Shown here in pieces: positions 13,225 through 21,843 of a stretch of DNA of 29,657 nucleotides; the first letter of the stretch is position 1; each line of letters opens with the position of its first letter. The notes under the pieces were generated by a model, which saw nothing but the letters and a program-made list of their open reading frames with translations, was not told where the DNA came from and did not search any database. Origin of the DNA: an uncultured Pseudoflavonifractor sp. (lineage in GTDB: Bacteria; Bacillota; Clostridia; Oscillospirales; Oscillospiraceae); assembly GCA_947383685.1 (NCBI GenBank), contig CANDEE010000017.1:1-29657 (forward strand), given 5' to 3'. Position numbers and translations under genes: made by a program.

Positions 13225-14439
13225 TCACTCCTTCGGTTTTTCCATACTCCCGGCGTACCAGCCGAACTGCCTTCTCTGGATGCGGTAGACCCGGAGCTTA
13301 TGCAGCAGGGCGTGGTCGGCGGAATACCAGAGGGGATTCCCATAGGCCCCCGCCTTTTCCAAAGCCTTCATTTCTTCGTGGAACCGCCTGGGGATATAAT
13401 CATAGGCCACCTTTTTGGGAATGGCCATCCACAGGTGGCGGTTCTGGGCGCAGACAAGGGGCTGTTCCCGGTGGAATACCCGGTCCTCCACCAGAAATTT
13501 TGCCAAATTATGGCCCGATCCGGTGACGTAGTAATTGCTCCGGCCCTGGCGGCAGTTAATTTCAAAGGCTTTGAATTTGCCGTCCCGGGGGTCAAATTTA
13601 ATATCAAAGTTGGAGAAGCCCACAAAATGGATGTCCTCCAAAAAGCGGCGGAAAACGTCGTAAAGCTCCCCGCCTGGCTCGGTGATGATGACGGCGTGGT
13701 TGCCGATGCCGTGGCGGGTATGCTCCTCCAAGAGCACATGGCCCAGGCACATGAGCCGCACCTTGCCGTCCCCGCCGGAATAGCAGGTGAGCACCCGCAT
13801 ATTTTCGTCCCCGCCGGGAATAAAGTCCTGGATGATAAGGGAATCCTCGTAGCCGTGGCCGTAAATGTCGTCAATGACCCGGTCTACCTCCTCCCGGCTT
13901 TGGAGGACATAGGCCTTCTTCTGGGTATCAAAGGGGTGGTCCCAGTAGGTGGCGGACTCGGCGGGCTTGACCACAAAGGGGCCGGGGAAGGGCAGCTCAA
14001 AATCGTGGCCCATGTCCTTTTTATAGACAAAGGTGGCGGGGTGGTCAATGCCGTATTTCTCGCAGAGGGCGTAGAACCGTTCCTTGTGGATGAGGCCCTC
14101 CATCTGCTCCAGGGAGACATAGGGGGCCACCACATTTTCCGGGTATTTGCCCAGGTTGGCTGAAATGGCGGTGAGGTAGTTGTCCCCGCAGCCTAACAGC
14201 AGAATGGTTTTGCCGGGAAACTGGGCCGAGACATGGCGCACATTCTCCAACACCTTTTCGGGCCTGTCGTTCCTGTCGCTGACCCGGTAGTCAATGATGG
14301 AGCTTCCGTAGCAGGGGCCGGAGGGGTACATTCCATAGGCCACGGTCTTGACGCCGTATGCTTCATGGAAGGCCCGGGCCATGGAATAGACGTTGATGTC
14401 GGCCCCCAGGAGAAGGGGAACAAAGGGCTGGTCAGTCAT
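13225..14439 (-). CDS. ATP-grasp ligase, D-aspartate-ligase-like
   Basis: A 404-residue ATP-grasp enzyme, expected to form an amide or peptide bond through an acyl-phosphate. The ATG is 7 nt from GGAGG (plus 14447-14451). An N-terminal Rossmann-like part begins with PLLLGADINVYSMARAF. The ATP-binding lysine is in FVVKPAES (Lys158), and the Mg/ATP residues are in GFSNFDIKFD (Asp279) and AFEINCRQGRSNYY (Glu293, Asn295). The RQGRSNYYVTG stretch resembles the carboxylate-amine ligases that include Enterococcus/Lactococcus D-aspartate ligase, which attaches D-Asp to the stem lysine of peptidoglycan precursors. A racemase and a Mur ligase follow, supporting a cell-wall role. It lies 37 nt after rel. 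Precise substrates are unknown. Confidence 0.82.
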   Translation of the reverse strand: MTDQPFVPLLLGADINVYSMARAFHEAYGVKTVAYGMYPSGPCYGSSIIDYRVSDRNDRPEKVLENVRHVSAQFPGKTILLLGCGDNYLTAISANLGKYPENVVAPYVSLEQMEGLIHKERFYALCEKYGIDHPATFVYKKDMGHDFELPFPGPFVVKPAESATYWDHPFDTQKKAYVLQSREEVDRVIDDIYGHGYEDSLIIQDFIPGGDENMRVLTCYSGGDGKVRLMCLGHVLLEEHTRHGIGNHAVIITEPGGELYDVFRRFLEDIHFVGFSNFDIKFDPRDGKFKAFEINCRQGRSNYYVTGSGHNLAKFLVEDRVFHREQPLVCAQNRHLWMAIPKKVAYDYIPRRFHEEMKALEKAGAYGNPLWYSADHALLHKLRVYRIQRRQFGWYAGSMEKPKE

Positions 14440-14476
14440 TGATATGCCTCCAAAAAAGGATTCCGTGCAGGGGAGC

Positions 14477-16717
14477 TTATCCTACGCTTCTCTTGACCTG
14501 GTAGACGCTTGGAATCTGGCCCAGCTTATTGACCACGTTCACCAGCTCGTCCCGGTCCTTGACCTCTACCACCACGGAGATGACGGCGTAGCCGTCGGGC
14601 ATGGCCCGGGCGGAAAGGCTGGACACCTTCACCTTGGCGGAGGAGAGGGCCATGGCCACGTCCAGGGTCAGGCCGTCCCTGTCCTTGGCGGAAAGCTCCA
14701 GGGCGGTGGAGTAGCCGGGAAGGTCGCCCTCCACCCAGTCCACCTTGATCCAGCGGCCCGCTTCGTCCGGCCTCCGGTTTTCCACCAGGGCGTTGGGGCA
14801 GTCGGCCCGGTGGACGGACACGCCAAAGCCCCGGGTGATGAAGCCCACCACAGGGTCGCCGGGGACGGGGGTACAGCATTTGGCGAACTTCACCAGGCAG
14901 TTGTCCAGGCCCTCTACGATAATACCGGACTGGGAGCGCTTGGGGGCGTGCTGCTTTTGGGCGGAAACCGTGTTGGCGGCCGAGGCGGGCATGATAAGCT
15001 CGTCGGCGGTGGTCGCCAGCTTTTCCGCCGCCAGCTTGTCGGCGGCGGCCTTGTCCAGCCGGATCAGCTCATCCCGCATCCGGGCCACCGTCTTGACGGC
15101 AGATACGCCGCCGTAGCCAATGGCGTTATAGAGCTCATCCAGGGTGCCAAAGCGGGATTTTTTCAGCAGTCCGGGAAGCACCGTCTCATCGGTGATCTGG
15201 GCCAGGGTCAGGCCCTGGTGCTTCAGCTCCGCTTCAAAGGAGGCCCGGCCGGTGGCGATGTTCTCCTCCCGGCGTTCCTTCTTGAACCACTGGCGGATTT
15301 TGTTCCGGGCCTCGTTGGACTTGCACAGCTTCAGCCAGTCCCGGCTGGGGCCGTGGGCGGTTTTGGAGGTGATGACCTCCACAATGTCGCCGGATTTCAG
15401 CTCCGTCTCAAAGGGCACGATGCGCCCGTTGACCTTGGCCCCCGTCATGCGGTTGCCCACGGCGGAGTGGATGGAGTAGGCAAAGTCAATGGGGGTGGCC
15501 CCGGCGGGAAGGCTCTTTACGTCCCCCTGGGGGGTAAAGACAAAGACCTCGTCGGCAAACATATCCACCTTCAGCGTGGAGACAAATTCGTCCGGGTCGG
15601 CGTCCTGCTGGCTTTCCAGCAGCTTGCGGACCCACTCAAAGGCCTCCTCGGTGCCCAGGTTCTGGTTCGCCATGCCCTGCTTATACTTCCAGTGGGCGGC
15701 GATGCCGTATTCGGCGGTGTTGTGCATTTCCTCCGTCCGGATCTGAACCTCAAAGGGGATGCCCTCCCGGCCGATGACGGTGGTGTGGAGGGACTGGTAG
15801 CCGTTGGGCTTGGGGGTGGAGATATAGTCCTTGAACCGGCCCAGCACCGGGTTAAACATATCGTGGATACAGCCCAGGACGTAATAGCAGGTGGGCACAT
15901 CGGAGACGATGACCCGGAAGGCGTAGAGGTCGAAAATCTCGTCCAGGGTCTTATTTTGGGCATACATTTTCCGGTAGATGGAGTAGGTGTGCTTCACCCG
16001 GCCATAGACCTGGCAGCGGATATTTTCCTCTGTCATCCGGTCCCGGATGCGCTTTTGGATGCTGCCCAAAAATTCCTCGTGGGCGGAGGAGCGGGCGGCA
16101 AGCTCGTCGGCAATCTCCTGATACCCCACCGGGTCCAGGTATTTCAGGGAGGTATCCTCCAGCTCCCACTTGATGCGCTGCATACCGAGGCGGTGGGCGA
16201 TGGGGGCGTAAATCTCCATGGTCTCCAGGGCCTTTTCCCGCTGCTTTTTGGCCGACTGGTACTCCATGGTCCGCATATTGTGAAGCCGGTCGCAGATTTT
16301 AATAAGGATGACCCGGATGTCCTTGGCCATGGCCATGAGCATCTTGCGGAGGTTCTCCATCTGCTCCTCTTCCTTGGAGACATACTGGACCCGGGTCAGC
16401 TTGGTGACCCCCTCCACCAGAAGGGCCACCGGCTCCCCAAACCGTTTGGCGATGTCCTCGTGGGTGGCCCCGGTGTCCTCGATGACGTCGTGAAGAATGG
16501 CGGCGACAATGGAGTCGGTGTCCAGCTCCAGCTCCGCTACGATCTCGGCCACCGCCAGGGGGTGGATGATATAGGGCTCTCCGCTTTTGCGGAGCTGCCC
16601 GGAGTGGGCGTTGTCGGCAAAGGAGAAGGCGTCAAACAGCCGCTGGGCGTCCAGGTTGGGATTATAGGTCTTGATTTTGTTTTCCAGGGCCTGATAACGC
16701 TCTAAAATAGGGTCCAT
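14477..16717 (-). CDS. rel: Bifunctional (p)ppGpp synthetase/hydrolase
   Basis: A 746-residue RSH protein that makes and degrades the alarmone (p)ppGpp in the stringent response. The ATG follows AAGGAGGAGAG closely. The HD hydrolase domain has His52, HD at 76-77 and ED at 80-81 (ILHDVIED), all intact. The synthetase domain contains GRVKHTYSIYRKM, YAFRVIV and GRFKDYISTPKPNGYQSLH; the RFKD form is that of bifunctional enzymes rather than synthetase-only RelA. A TGS domain begins around DEVFVFTPQGDVKSLP, and a C-terminal ACT domain covers about the last 80 residues, with a Cys-containing zinc-finger-like stretch (FAKCCTPVPGD) before it. It starts 16 nt after recJ, the usual recJ-rel order of Clostridia. 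Confidence 0.97.
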   Translation of the reverse strand: MDPILERYQALENKIKTYNPNLDAQRLFDAFSFADNAHSGQLRKSGEPYIIHPLAVAEIVAELELDTDSIVAAILHDVIEDTGATHEDIAKRFGEPVALLVEGVTKLTRVQYVSKEEEQMENLRKMLMAMAKDIRVILIKICDRLHNMRTMEYQSAKKQREKALETMEIYAPIAHRLGMQRIKWELEDTSLKYLDPVGYQEIADELAARSSAHEEFLGSIQKRIRDRMTEENIRCQVYGRVKHTYSIYRKMYAQNKTLDEIFDLYAFRVIVSDVPTCYYVLGCIHDMFNPVLGRFKDYISTPKPNGYQSLHTTVIGREGIPFEVQIRTEEMHNTAEYGIAAHWKYKQGMANQNLGTEEAFEWVRKLLESQQDADPDEFVSTLKVDMFADEVFVFTPQGDVKSLPAGATPIDFAYSIHSAVGNRMTGAKVNGRIVPFETELKSGDIVEVITSKTAHGPSRDWLKLCKSNEARNKIRQWFKKERREENIATGRASFEAELKHQGLTLAQITDETVLPGLLKKSRFGTLDELYNAIGYGGVSAVKTVARMRDELIRLDKAAADKLAAEKLATTADELIMPASAANTVSAQKQHAPKRSQSGIIVEGLDNCLVKFAKCCTPVPGDPVVGFITRGFGVSVHRADCPNALVENRRPDEAGRWIKVDWVEGDLPGYSTALELSAKDRDGLTLDVAMALSSAKVKVSSLSARAMPDGYAVISVVVEVKDRDELVNVVNKLGQIPSVYQVKRSVG

Positions 16718-16733
16718 ACCCTCTCCTCCTTTC

Positions 16734-18797
16734 TCATTCCTCCGCCGCCATACGGCGGAGCTTTTGCATCAGCCCGGCCTTTTCCAAATCTACCTTTTCG
16801 CCGCCCTCCCGAACTTTGATGCGCAGGTGGTCGGCGGCCTGCTCCATGTGGATGAGGCCCCGGTCATGAAGCACGACAAGGCACACCTGGGTCCGCATGA
16901 ACTCCTCCCGAAACCCGCAGGTCCGGGCCACGTTCCGGGCCAGCCGCTGGGCGGTTTCCTCGATCTCCCCCTCCTCCCGGCGGGAGGACAGGTACCGCCA
17001 CAGGTTGGCGAACTCCTGCCGGGTGGGAAGAAGGGCGCGGGCCTCGGCAGGAGAGAGGGCCTCCCCCTCCATCAGCCGCCGGAACAGCTCCTCCTCCACC
17101 TGGGCACGGGTCCGGGCGGGACGAAGGTCGCTGACCTGGAGCTGGACATTGCGCCAGCCCTTATACTCGTTGATCTGGGGGTAAAAGCACACATCGATCC
17201 GCTGCCCGTCCCCCACCCCTGTCTCCTCCGCTGTGGCAGAGAAAAAGATGGCGTCCAGGATTCTCCCCCCGGAGGAGAGCTTCATCTTCATATGTTTCCC
17301 ATTTCCCACCTGGGTCAGTCCGGTAACGCTGCACCGGTCCAGGCGAAACACGGGCTTGGGGTTGCCGGGGCCATAGGGCTCCAACAGGGAGAGGGCCTCC
17401 ACCTCCTCCTGGCAGAGAAGGGCGGGGTCGTCCAGTACACAATCCACCGTCAGAGTGGTGACAGGGGACTTTTCATCCCGGGCCTGCCGGGTCAGGGCAT
17501 TGATGCGGGTCCGAAAGGCGGGGATGTTGTCCTCCAAAATGGTAAAGCCCGCCGCCAGCTCATGTCCGCCGTAGGCCTCCAATAAATCGCCGCAGCCCTC
17601 CAGAAGGGCGAACAGGTTGATTCCTCCATAGGAGCGGCAGGAGCCTTTGCCCCGGCCCCCGCTCAGGCAGATCATAAAGGCGGGAACGGCGTATTTTTCC
17701 GTCAGGCGGGAGGCCACGATACCCACCACCCCCTGGTGCCAGGCGCCGTCCGCCAGCACCAGAGCGTCCCTCTCCTCCTCGGGGAGAGACTCTGCCAGCA
17801 GGTTGCATTGCGCGAAAATATCTGCCTCCAGCTCCTGCCGCTGCCGGTTCAGAGCGCAGAGGGTCTGGGCCAGCTCGTCGGCACGGGCGGGGTCGTCCGT
17901 CAAAAGCAGCTCCAAGGCTACCTCGGAGCAGCCCATCCGCCCCGCGGCGTTGATGCGGGGAGCCAGGGTATAGCCCACGGAAATGGAAGAAAGCGCTTTC
18001 CCCTCCGCCCCCGATTCCCGCAGCAAGGCCGTCAGCCCCAGGCGGGCCGTGTTGGGCAGGGCGGCAAGGCCCCGGCGGACAATGGTACGGTTTTCATCGG
18101 TCAGGGCCATCACGTCGGCTACGGTGCCCAGGGCGGCAAGATCGGCATAGCGGTCCAGCAGCTCCTCCGTCCGCTCCGCTCCCGCCAGGGCCATGGCCAC
18201 CTTCAGGGCTACGCCTACCCCCGCAAGCTGCTTGAAGGGGTAAAGACAGCCGCTCCGGTGGGGGTCCACCACCGCGGCGGCGGCGGGAAGGTCGTCCTTA
18301 CATTCGTGGTGGTCGGTAATAATAACGCTGAGGCCCAGGCTTTTGGCGTACTCTGTCTCCTCCACGGCGGTGATGCCGCAATCCACCGTGACCACCACCC
18401 TGGCCCCCTGCCCAACCAGCTTTTCCACCGCCCCCCGGTTCAGGCCGTAGCCCTCCTCCAGGCGGTTGGGGATATAGGGCAGAACGGTGGCTCCCTCCCG
18501 GCGGAGGAAGTCGGTCAAAAGGCAGGTGGCGGTGATGCCGTCCACGTCGTAGTCGCCGTAGACAGCGATGGTCTCGCCACAATTTAAGGCCTCCTTTAGC
18601 CGCGCCACCGCCTTGTCCATGTCCTTCATGGTCATGGGGTCGCGAAGGGCGGGCTCCTCGTAGAGAAAACGGCGGGCCTCCTCCGGGTCGGTCATGCCCC
18701 GGTTTGCCAGCACTCTGGCGCACAGGGCAGGTACTCCCGCCCCCGTCAGGCCGCCAAGGGCGGCGGGGGGCAGGTCGTTCCATTGTCTGTATTTCAT
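16734..18797 (-). CDS. recJ: Single-stranded-DNA-specific 5'-3' exonuclease RecJ
   Basis: A 687-residue DHH-family nuclease acting in recombination and mismatch or base-excision repair. The ATG at 18797 is preferred because the promoter -10 element lies further upstream at 18844-18849, inside the longer open frame. Catalytic motifs are AVYGDYDVDGIT (Asp82, 84, 86), VTVDCGIT, and ITDHHE (Asp162-His163-His164). The DHHA1 part has RSYGGINLFALLEGCGDLLEAYGGHE split around a Gly-rich GGH motif. An OB-fold region follows (PVFRLDRCSVTGLTQVGNGKHMKM). The protein has a C-terminal extension of about 120 residues, common in Firmicutes RecJ. It is followed by rel after 16 nt. Confidence 0.95.
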   Translation of the reverse strand: MKYRQWNDLPPAALGGLTGAGVPALCARVLANRGMTDPEEARRFLYEEPALRDPMTMKDMDKAVARLKEALNCGETIAVYGDYDVDGITATCLLTDFLRREGATVLPYIPNRLEEGYGLNRGAVEKLVGQGARVVVTVDCGITAVEETEYAKSLGLSVIITDHHECKDDLPAAAAVVDPHRSGCLYPFKQLAGVGVALKVAMALAGAERTEELLDRYADLAALGTVADVMALTDENRTIVRRGLAALPNTARLGLTALLRESGAEGKALSSISVGYTLAPRINAAGRMGCSEVALELLLTDDPARADELAQTLCALNRQRQELEADIFAQCNLLAESLPEEERDALVLADGAWHQGVVGIVASRLTEKYAVPAFMICLSGGRGKGSCRSYGGINLFALLEGCGDLLEAYGGHELAAGFTILEDNIPAFRTRINALTRQARDEKSPVTTLTVDCVLDDPALLCQEEVEALSLLEPYGPGNPKPVFRLDRCSVTGLTQVGNGKHMKMKLSSGGRILDAIFFSATAEETGVGDGQRIDVCFYPQINEYKGWRNVQLQVSDLRPARTRAQVEEELFRRLMEGEALSPAEARALLPTRQEFANLWRYLSSRREEGEIEETAQRLARNVARTCGFREEFMRTQVCLVVLHDRGLIHMEQAADHLRIKVREGGEKVDLEKAGLMQKLRRMAAEE

Positions 18798-18843
18798 GGG
18801 CGCTTCCACTCTCCAGATGGGCAGGATAAAACGATTAACATTT

Positions 18844-18872
18844 ATTATATCAAATTTAGAGAGAGGAAACAA
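18844..18872 (-). promoter_or_regulatory. recJ-rel promoter
   Basis: On the minus strand, TTGTTT (plus 18867-18872) and a perfect TATAAT (plus 18844-18849) are 17 nt apart. It starts 9 nt after the ybaK stop and no terminator intervenes. Confidence 0.75.
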
Positions 18873-18881
18873 TCTTTTTCT

Positions 18882-19358
18882 TTATTTGCTCACCGTCTCA
18901 AACTCCGCCCCCACAAACGCCGCCAAGTCTTTGGGAGAGAGGGTCACCTGGCGGCCTATTTTGCCGGCGGAGACGGTCATCTCGGGAAGGGCCTCCGCCG
19001 AGGCGTCAATGACCGTGGGGAACCGCTTTTTCATGCCGACGGGGGAGCAACCCCCGTGAATATAGCCCGTCAGGGGAAGAAGCTGGGCCTGCTTGAGCAT
19101 CTCGATGGACTTCTCGCCCACGGCCTTGGCGGCGGCCTTTAAGTCCAGCTCCTTTTCTCCCGGAATGACAAAGACATAGCTGCGCTTGGAGGCCCCCACC
19201 GTCACCAGGGTCTTGAAGCAGGTCTCCGGGGGTACACCCAGCCGCCGGGCCGCCGTTACCCCGTCCAGGACTCCGTCGGACACGTCGTATTGGCGGGGGA
19301 TGTAGGGAATCTTCTTCTGGTCTAAAAGCCGCATTACGTTGGTTTTTTCTTCTGCCAT
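18882..19358 (-). CDS. ybaK: Cys-tRNA(Pro)/Cys-tRNA deacylase, YbaK family
   Basis: A 158-residue tRNA-editing enzyme that hydrolyses mischarged Cys-tRNA(Pro) (or related aminoacyl-tRNAs) in the cytoplasm. The ATG is preceded by GAGGTG. Family signs are the N-terminal TNVMRLLDQKKIPYIPRQYD, ETCFKTLVTVG with the phosphate-binding Lys, YVFVIPGEKELDLKAAAKA, and the C-terminal GGCSPVGMKKRFPTVIDASA with GKIGRQVTLSP. Length is that of E. coli YbaK (159). It has its own minus-strand promoter (19395-19423) that interleaves with that of the divergent peptidase, and may read through into recJ-rel. Confidence 0.95.
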   Translation of the reverse strand: MAEEKTNVMRLLDQKKIPYIPRQYDVSDGVLDGVTAARRLGVPPETCFKTLVTVGASKRSYVFVIPGEKELDLKAAAKAVGEKSIEMLKQAQLLPLTGYIHGGCSPVGMKKRFPTVIDASAEALPEMTVSAGKIGRQVTLSPKDLAAFVGAEFETVSK

Positions 19359-19360
19359 CG

Positions 19361-19389
19361 TTGAAACACCTCGCCTGTCATGCTATGAT
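19361..19389 (+). promoter_or_regulatory. Promoter of the M42 peptidase gene
   Basis: TTGAAA (19361-19366) and TATGAT (19384-19389) with a 17-nt spacer. The -35 begins just 3 nt upstream of the ybaK start codon. Confidence 0.72.
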
Positions 19390-19394
19390 AGGAT

Positions 19395-19423
19395 ATTATA
19401 GACCTACGAAAGGGGAAATTCAA
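19395..19423 (-). promoter_or_regulatory. Promoter of ybaK, interleaved with the divergent promoter
   Basis: On the minus strand, TTGAAT (plus 19418-19423) and TATAAT (plus 19395-19400) with a 17-nt spacer. The predicted start sites of the two divergent genes lie within about 10 bp of each other. Confidence 0.75.
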
Positions 19424-19425
19424 AT

Positions 19426-20472
19426 ATGAAATGGGACGTTGCGCCCTATCGGGATACGGTGATGGACTACGCCAAAGCCTTGCTGGCCCAGGACAGCCCC
19501 AGCGGGTTTACCGCCGGGGCTGTGGAGGCTGCCGAGGCCCTGGCCCAGGAGCTGGGCTATGAGACCCAGCGGAGCAGCAAGGGAAACCTGACCATTTTTG
19601 TCCCCGGGCGGGACCACTCCAGGACGGTGGGGCTCTGCGCCCATGTGGACACCCTGGGGCTGATGGTCCGCTCGGTAACCGCCGACGGGCGGCTCCTCAT
19701 CACCCCCATTGGCGGGCCGCTGCTGCCCACTTTGGATGGGGAATACTGCCGCATTTATACCCGAAAGGGGAAGGTCTACACGGGCACCGTCCTGTCCCTC
19801 TCTCCCGCCGCCCACGTGGAGGACGACGCCCACACCCGGCCCAGAGACGACAAAAATATGGCGGTCCGCATCGACGAGGTGGTCTACTCTAAGGAGGACG
19901 TGGCAAAGCTGGGCATCGCCCCCGGCGATTACGTCTGCTACGACCCCAAGACGGAGGTGACCGGCTCCGGGTTTATCAAGTCCCGGTTTTTGGACGATAA
20001 GGTGAGTGCCGCCTGTATCCTGACGGCCCTGAAAATCATGAGGGACAAGGGGCAAATGCCGCAGTTCGACGTGGAGGCCACCTTTACCGTCTACGAGGAG
20101 GTGGGCCACGGCGGAGCCACCTTCTCCCCAAAGCTCAGCGAAATGCTGGCGGTAGATATGGGATGTATTGGCGACGAGCTTCAATGCACCGAGGAGCAGG
20201 TCTCCATCTGCGCCAAGGATTCCTCCGGACCCTTTGACTACGGCATGGTGTCCCGGCTGGTGGCGCTCTGCGAGGAAAACGGAGTGGACTTTGCCGTGGA
20301 CGTGTATCCCCACTATTCCTCCGACGCCGCCGTGGCCTGGAAGGCGGGCAACGACCTGCCTGCCGCCCTCATTGGGCCGGGGGTACACGCCTCCCACGGC
20401 ATGGAGCGGACCCACTGGAATGGCCTGAAGGCCACTTTGGAGCTCATTGGCCTTTATTTGCAGGCGGAGTGA
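19426..20472 (+). CDS. M42-family metallo-aminopeptidase
   Basis: A 348-residue cytoplasmic enzyme of the M42 glutamyl/leucyl aminopeptidase family, which trims N-terminal residues from peptides using two metal ions. The ATG follows AAAGGGG (19409-19415). Metal ligands and catalytic residues can be placed: His73 and Asp75 in CAHVDTLG, Asp190 in RFLDDKVSA, the catalytic and ligand Glu pair 224-225 in YEEVGHGG, Asp244 in AVDMG, and the C-terminal His in HASHGMERTH (His324 or 330). Length matches the family (340-360). Some relatives act as endoglucanases or deblocking peptidases, so the substrate range is open. It is monocistronic: the glycine T-box promoter begins 18 nt after its stop. Confidence 0.93.
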   Translation: MKWDVAPYRDTVMDYAKALLAQDSPSGFTAGAVEAAEALAQELGYETQRSSKGNLTIFVPGRDHSRTVGLCAHVDTLGLMVRSVTADGRLLITPIGGPLLPTLDGEYCRIYTRKGKVYTGTVLSLSPAAHVEDDAHTRPRDDKNMAVRIDEVVYSKEDVAKLGIAPGDYVCYDPKTEVTGSGFIKSRFLDDKVSAACILTALKIMRDKGQMPQFDVEATFTVYEEVGHGGATFSPKLSEMLAVDMGCIGDELQCTEEQVSICAKDSSGPFDYGMVSRLVALCEENGVDFAVDVYPHYSSDAAVAWKAGNDLPAALIGPGVHASHGMERTHWNGLKATLELIGLYLQAE

Positions 20473-20490
20473 CCCTTCCCGCCCTTTCCC

Positions 20491-20519
20491 TTGACATTCC
20501 CCCAAAAGAATGGTAAAAT
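20491..20519 (+). promoter_or_regulatory. Promoter of the T-box / glyS operon
   Basis: A perfect TTGACA (20491-20496) and TAAAAT (20514-20519) with a 17-nt spacer, near-consensus. The transcript should start near 20526. Confidence 0.85.
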
Positions 20520-20525
20520 GAGGCC

Positions 20526-20760
20526 CACGAACAGCGATGACCGGGAAGATTAAGCGGATGCTTTCAGCAGGAGAGAGGGGCCGGACGGTGCAAGGCCCCC
20601 TGGAAGGCCGCCCAAGGCGCCCGGAAGCCGCGGGGAGGAAATGCCCCGCCGGGACCCGCCGTTACCGGGCTCGAGTGTCCCCCACGGATGCGGGAGGAAA
20701 TTCAGGTGGAAACACGGATGGAAACATTCGCCCTGAGCCAAAAGGCTCAGGGCGTTTTTT
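20526..20760 (+). ncRNA. T-box leader RNA, probably tRNA-Gly responsive
   Basis: The 235-nt untranslated leader has T-box features. Stem I shows GATGACCGGGAAGATTAAG on the 5' side, a GAGAGAGGGGCCGG segment, and on the 3' side GGAA followed by GGC (20606-20608), the expected position of a glycine specifier codon. The antiterminator region reads CAGGTGGAAACACGG (from 20703), with the bulge UGGA at 20707-20710, which would pair with the NCCA end of tRNA-Gly (discriminator U). The terminator pairs CGCCCTGAGCC (20729-20739) with GGCTCAGGGCG (20744-20754), followed by six T. CAGG can instead pair with CCTG of the terminator's 5' arm. Uncharged tRNA-Gly should allow read-through. The T-box call is strong from the downstream glyS; details of stem I are approximate. 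Confidence 0.85.
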
Positions 20761-20776
20761 CATAGGAGGTGAGGGT

Positions 20777-21817
20777 ATGGCAGAATCCAAAAGAGACCCC
20801 GGCCTGGACGTGGTGCGGGCGTTGGCCATTGTCATGGTGGTTTTCATTCACGCCTCCGGCCCCGCCCTGTCCGCCCTGGCCCCCGGTGGAGGCGATTGGT
20901 GGGCGGCCCTTTTGTGGAGCGGCCCCGCCCGGATGGCGGTGCCTCTGTTTTTCATGTGCAGCGGAGCGTTGATGCTCTGCCGGGAGGTAAGCCCCAGGCG
21001 GCTGCTGACCCACAACCTGCCCCGCATTTTGGCGGCTATGTTTTTTTGGGCCTTTGTTCATTCCCTGGCAAGCCTTTTCGCGGCGGGCGGACTGACCCCC
21101 GCCGGGGTGTGGGACGCGGTCAAGCGCACGCTGCTGTTCCAGCATGAATTTCACTTCTATTATCTCCATATCTTACTTGTGGTGTACGCCTTTCTCCCCG
21201 CCCTGCGGGTCTTTGTCCGCTCCGCCTCCCGGCGGGAGATGGAATATCTGCTGGGGGTCTGGTTCGCGGTGGGTATTTTGTGCCCTGTGCTCCCTGCCTT
21301 TTGGCCCTTTTCTCTGGTTCCGCCTATTTCGTCCTGGTGGACCTTGGGACTGGCCTTTACCAGCGTGGGCTACGCCCTTTTGGGGCATTATGTGCGGAAG
21401 TTCGGCCCTTCGGCGGAGCCCAAGAGGTACGCCGCCGCCCTTGTGCTGGGAGTTCTCCTCACAGTGGGAGGCTGCGCCTGGTTCTCGCTGAAAAACGGCG
21501 TTCTCCAGGAATTGTTTTTGGGCGGCAATACCCCCGGCGCATTCCTGATGGCCTACGGCCTGTTTGGTCTGGCGGTCTGCAGGAAAACCTATCCCCAGCC
21601 TGCGGCAAAGCTCGCCGGGCGGCTTGCCCAGGCTTCTTTCTGCATTTATTTGACCCACATTTTGTTTCAGCGGCTGTTTGCCCGCTTTGGGCTGGGCGGG
21701 GTCTTATCTCCCTGCGCTCTCACCATCCCCGGCATGGCCCTTTTGATGCTGGCTGCCAGCTATCTGGTGTGGGAGGTCCTCCATCGCGTCCCCATCTGCA
21801 AAGACTATCTCGTTTAA
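20777..21817 (+). CDS. Acyltransferase family 3 membrane protein
   Basis: A 346-residue integral membrane protein with about ten hydrophobic segments, of the family that transfers acetyl or other acyl groups onto extracytoplasmic sugars or polymers (OafA/WecH-like). The ATG follows AGGAGGTGAG (20765-20774). The family motif is at the N-terminus: DPGLDVVRALAIVMVVFIHAS, read in two parts, with Asp11, Arg14 and His25 conserved. Further signs are RMAVPLFFMCSGALM, LPRILAAMFFWAFVHS, and a C-terminal FCIYLTHILFQRL. The acceptor is unknown. It stands directly behind the glycine T-box and 26 nt before glyS, with no terminator between, so it should be induced by glycine shortage, which is unusual for such an enzyme. 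Confidence 0.88.
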   Translation: MAESKRDPGLDVVRALAIVMVVFIHASGPALSALAPGGGDWWAALLWSGPARMAVPLFFMCSGALMLCREVSPRRLLTHNLPRILAAMFFWAFVHSLASLFAAGGLTPAGVWDAVKRTLLFQHEFHFYYLHILLVVYAFLPALRVFVRSASRREMEYLLGVWFAVGILCPVLPAFWPFSLVPPISSWWTLGLAFTSVGYALLGHYVRKFGPSAEPKRYAAALVLGVLLTVGGCAWFSLKNGVLQELFLGGNTPGAFLMAYGLFGLAVCRKTYPQPAAKLAGRLAQASFCIYLTHILFQRLFARFGLGGVLSPCALTIPGMALLMLAASYLVWEVLHRVPICKDYLV

Positions 21818-21843
21818 TTCTCACATAAAGGAGCATGAGACAC

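Noticed and set aside
14393..16705. A 770-codon plus-strand open frame opposite rel
   Set aside because: Antisense shadow of rel with biased composition; rel has all catalytic motifs.
18797..18872. A longer recJ start about 25 codons upstream
   Set aside because: The extension contains the perfect TATAAT and the -35 of the recJ promoter, so it would start upstream of its own transcript.
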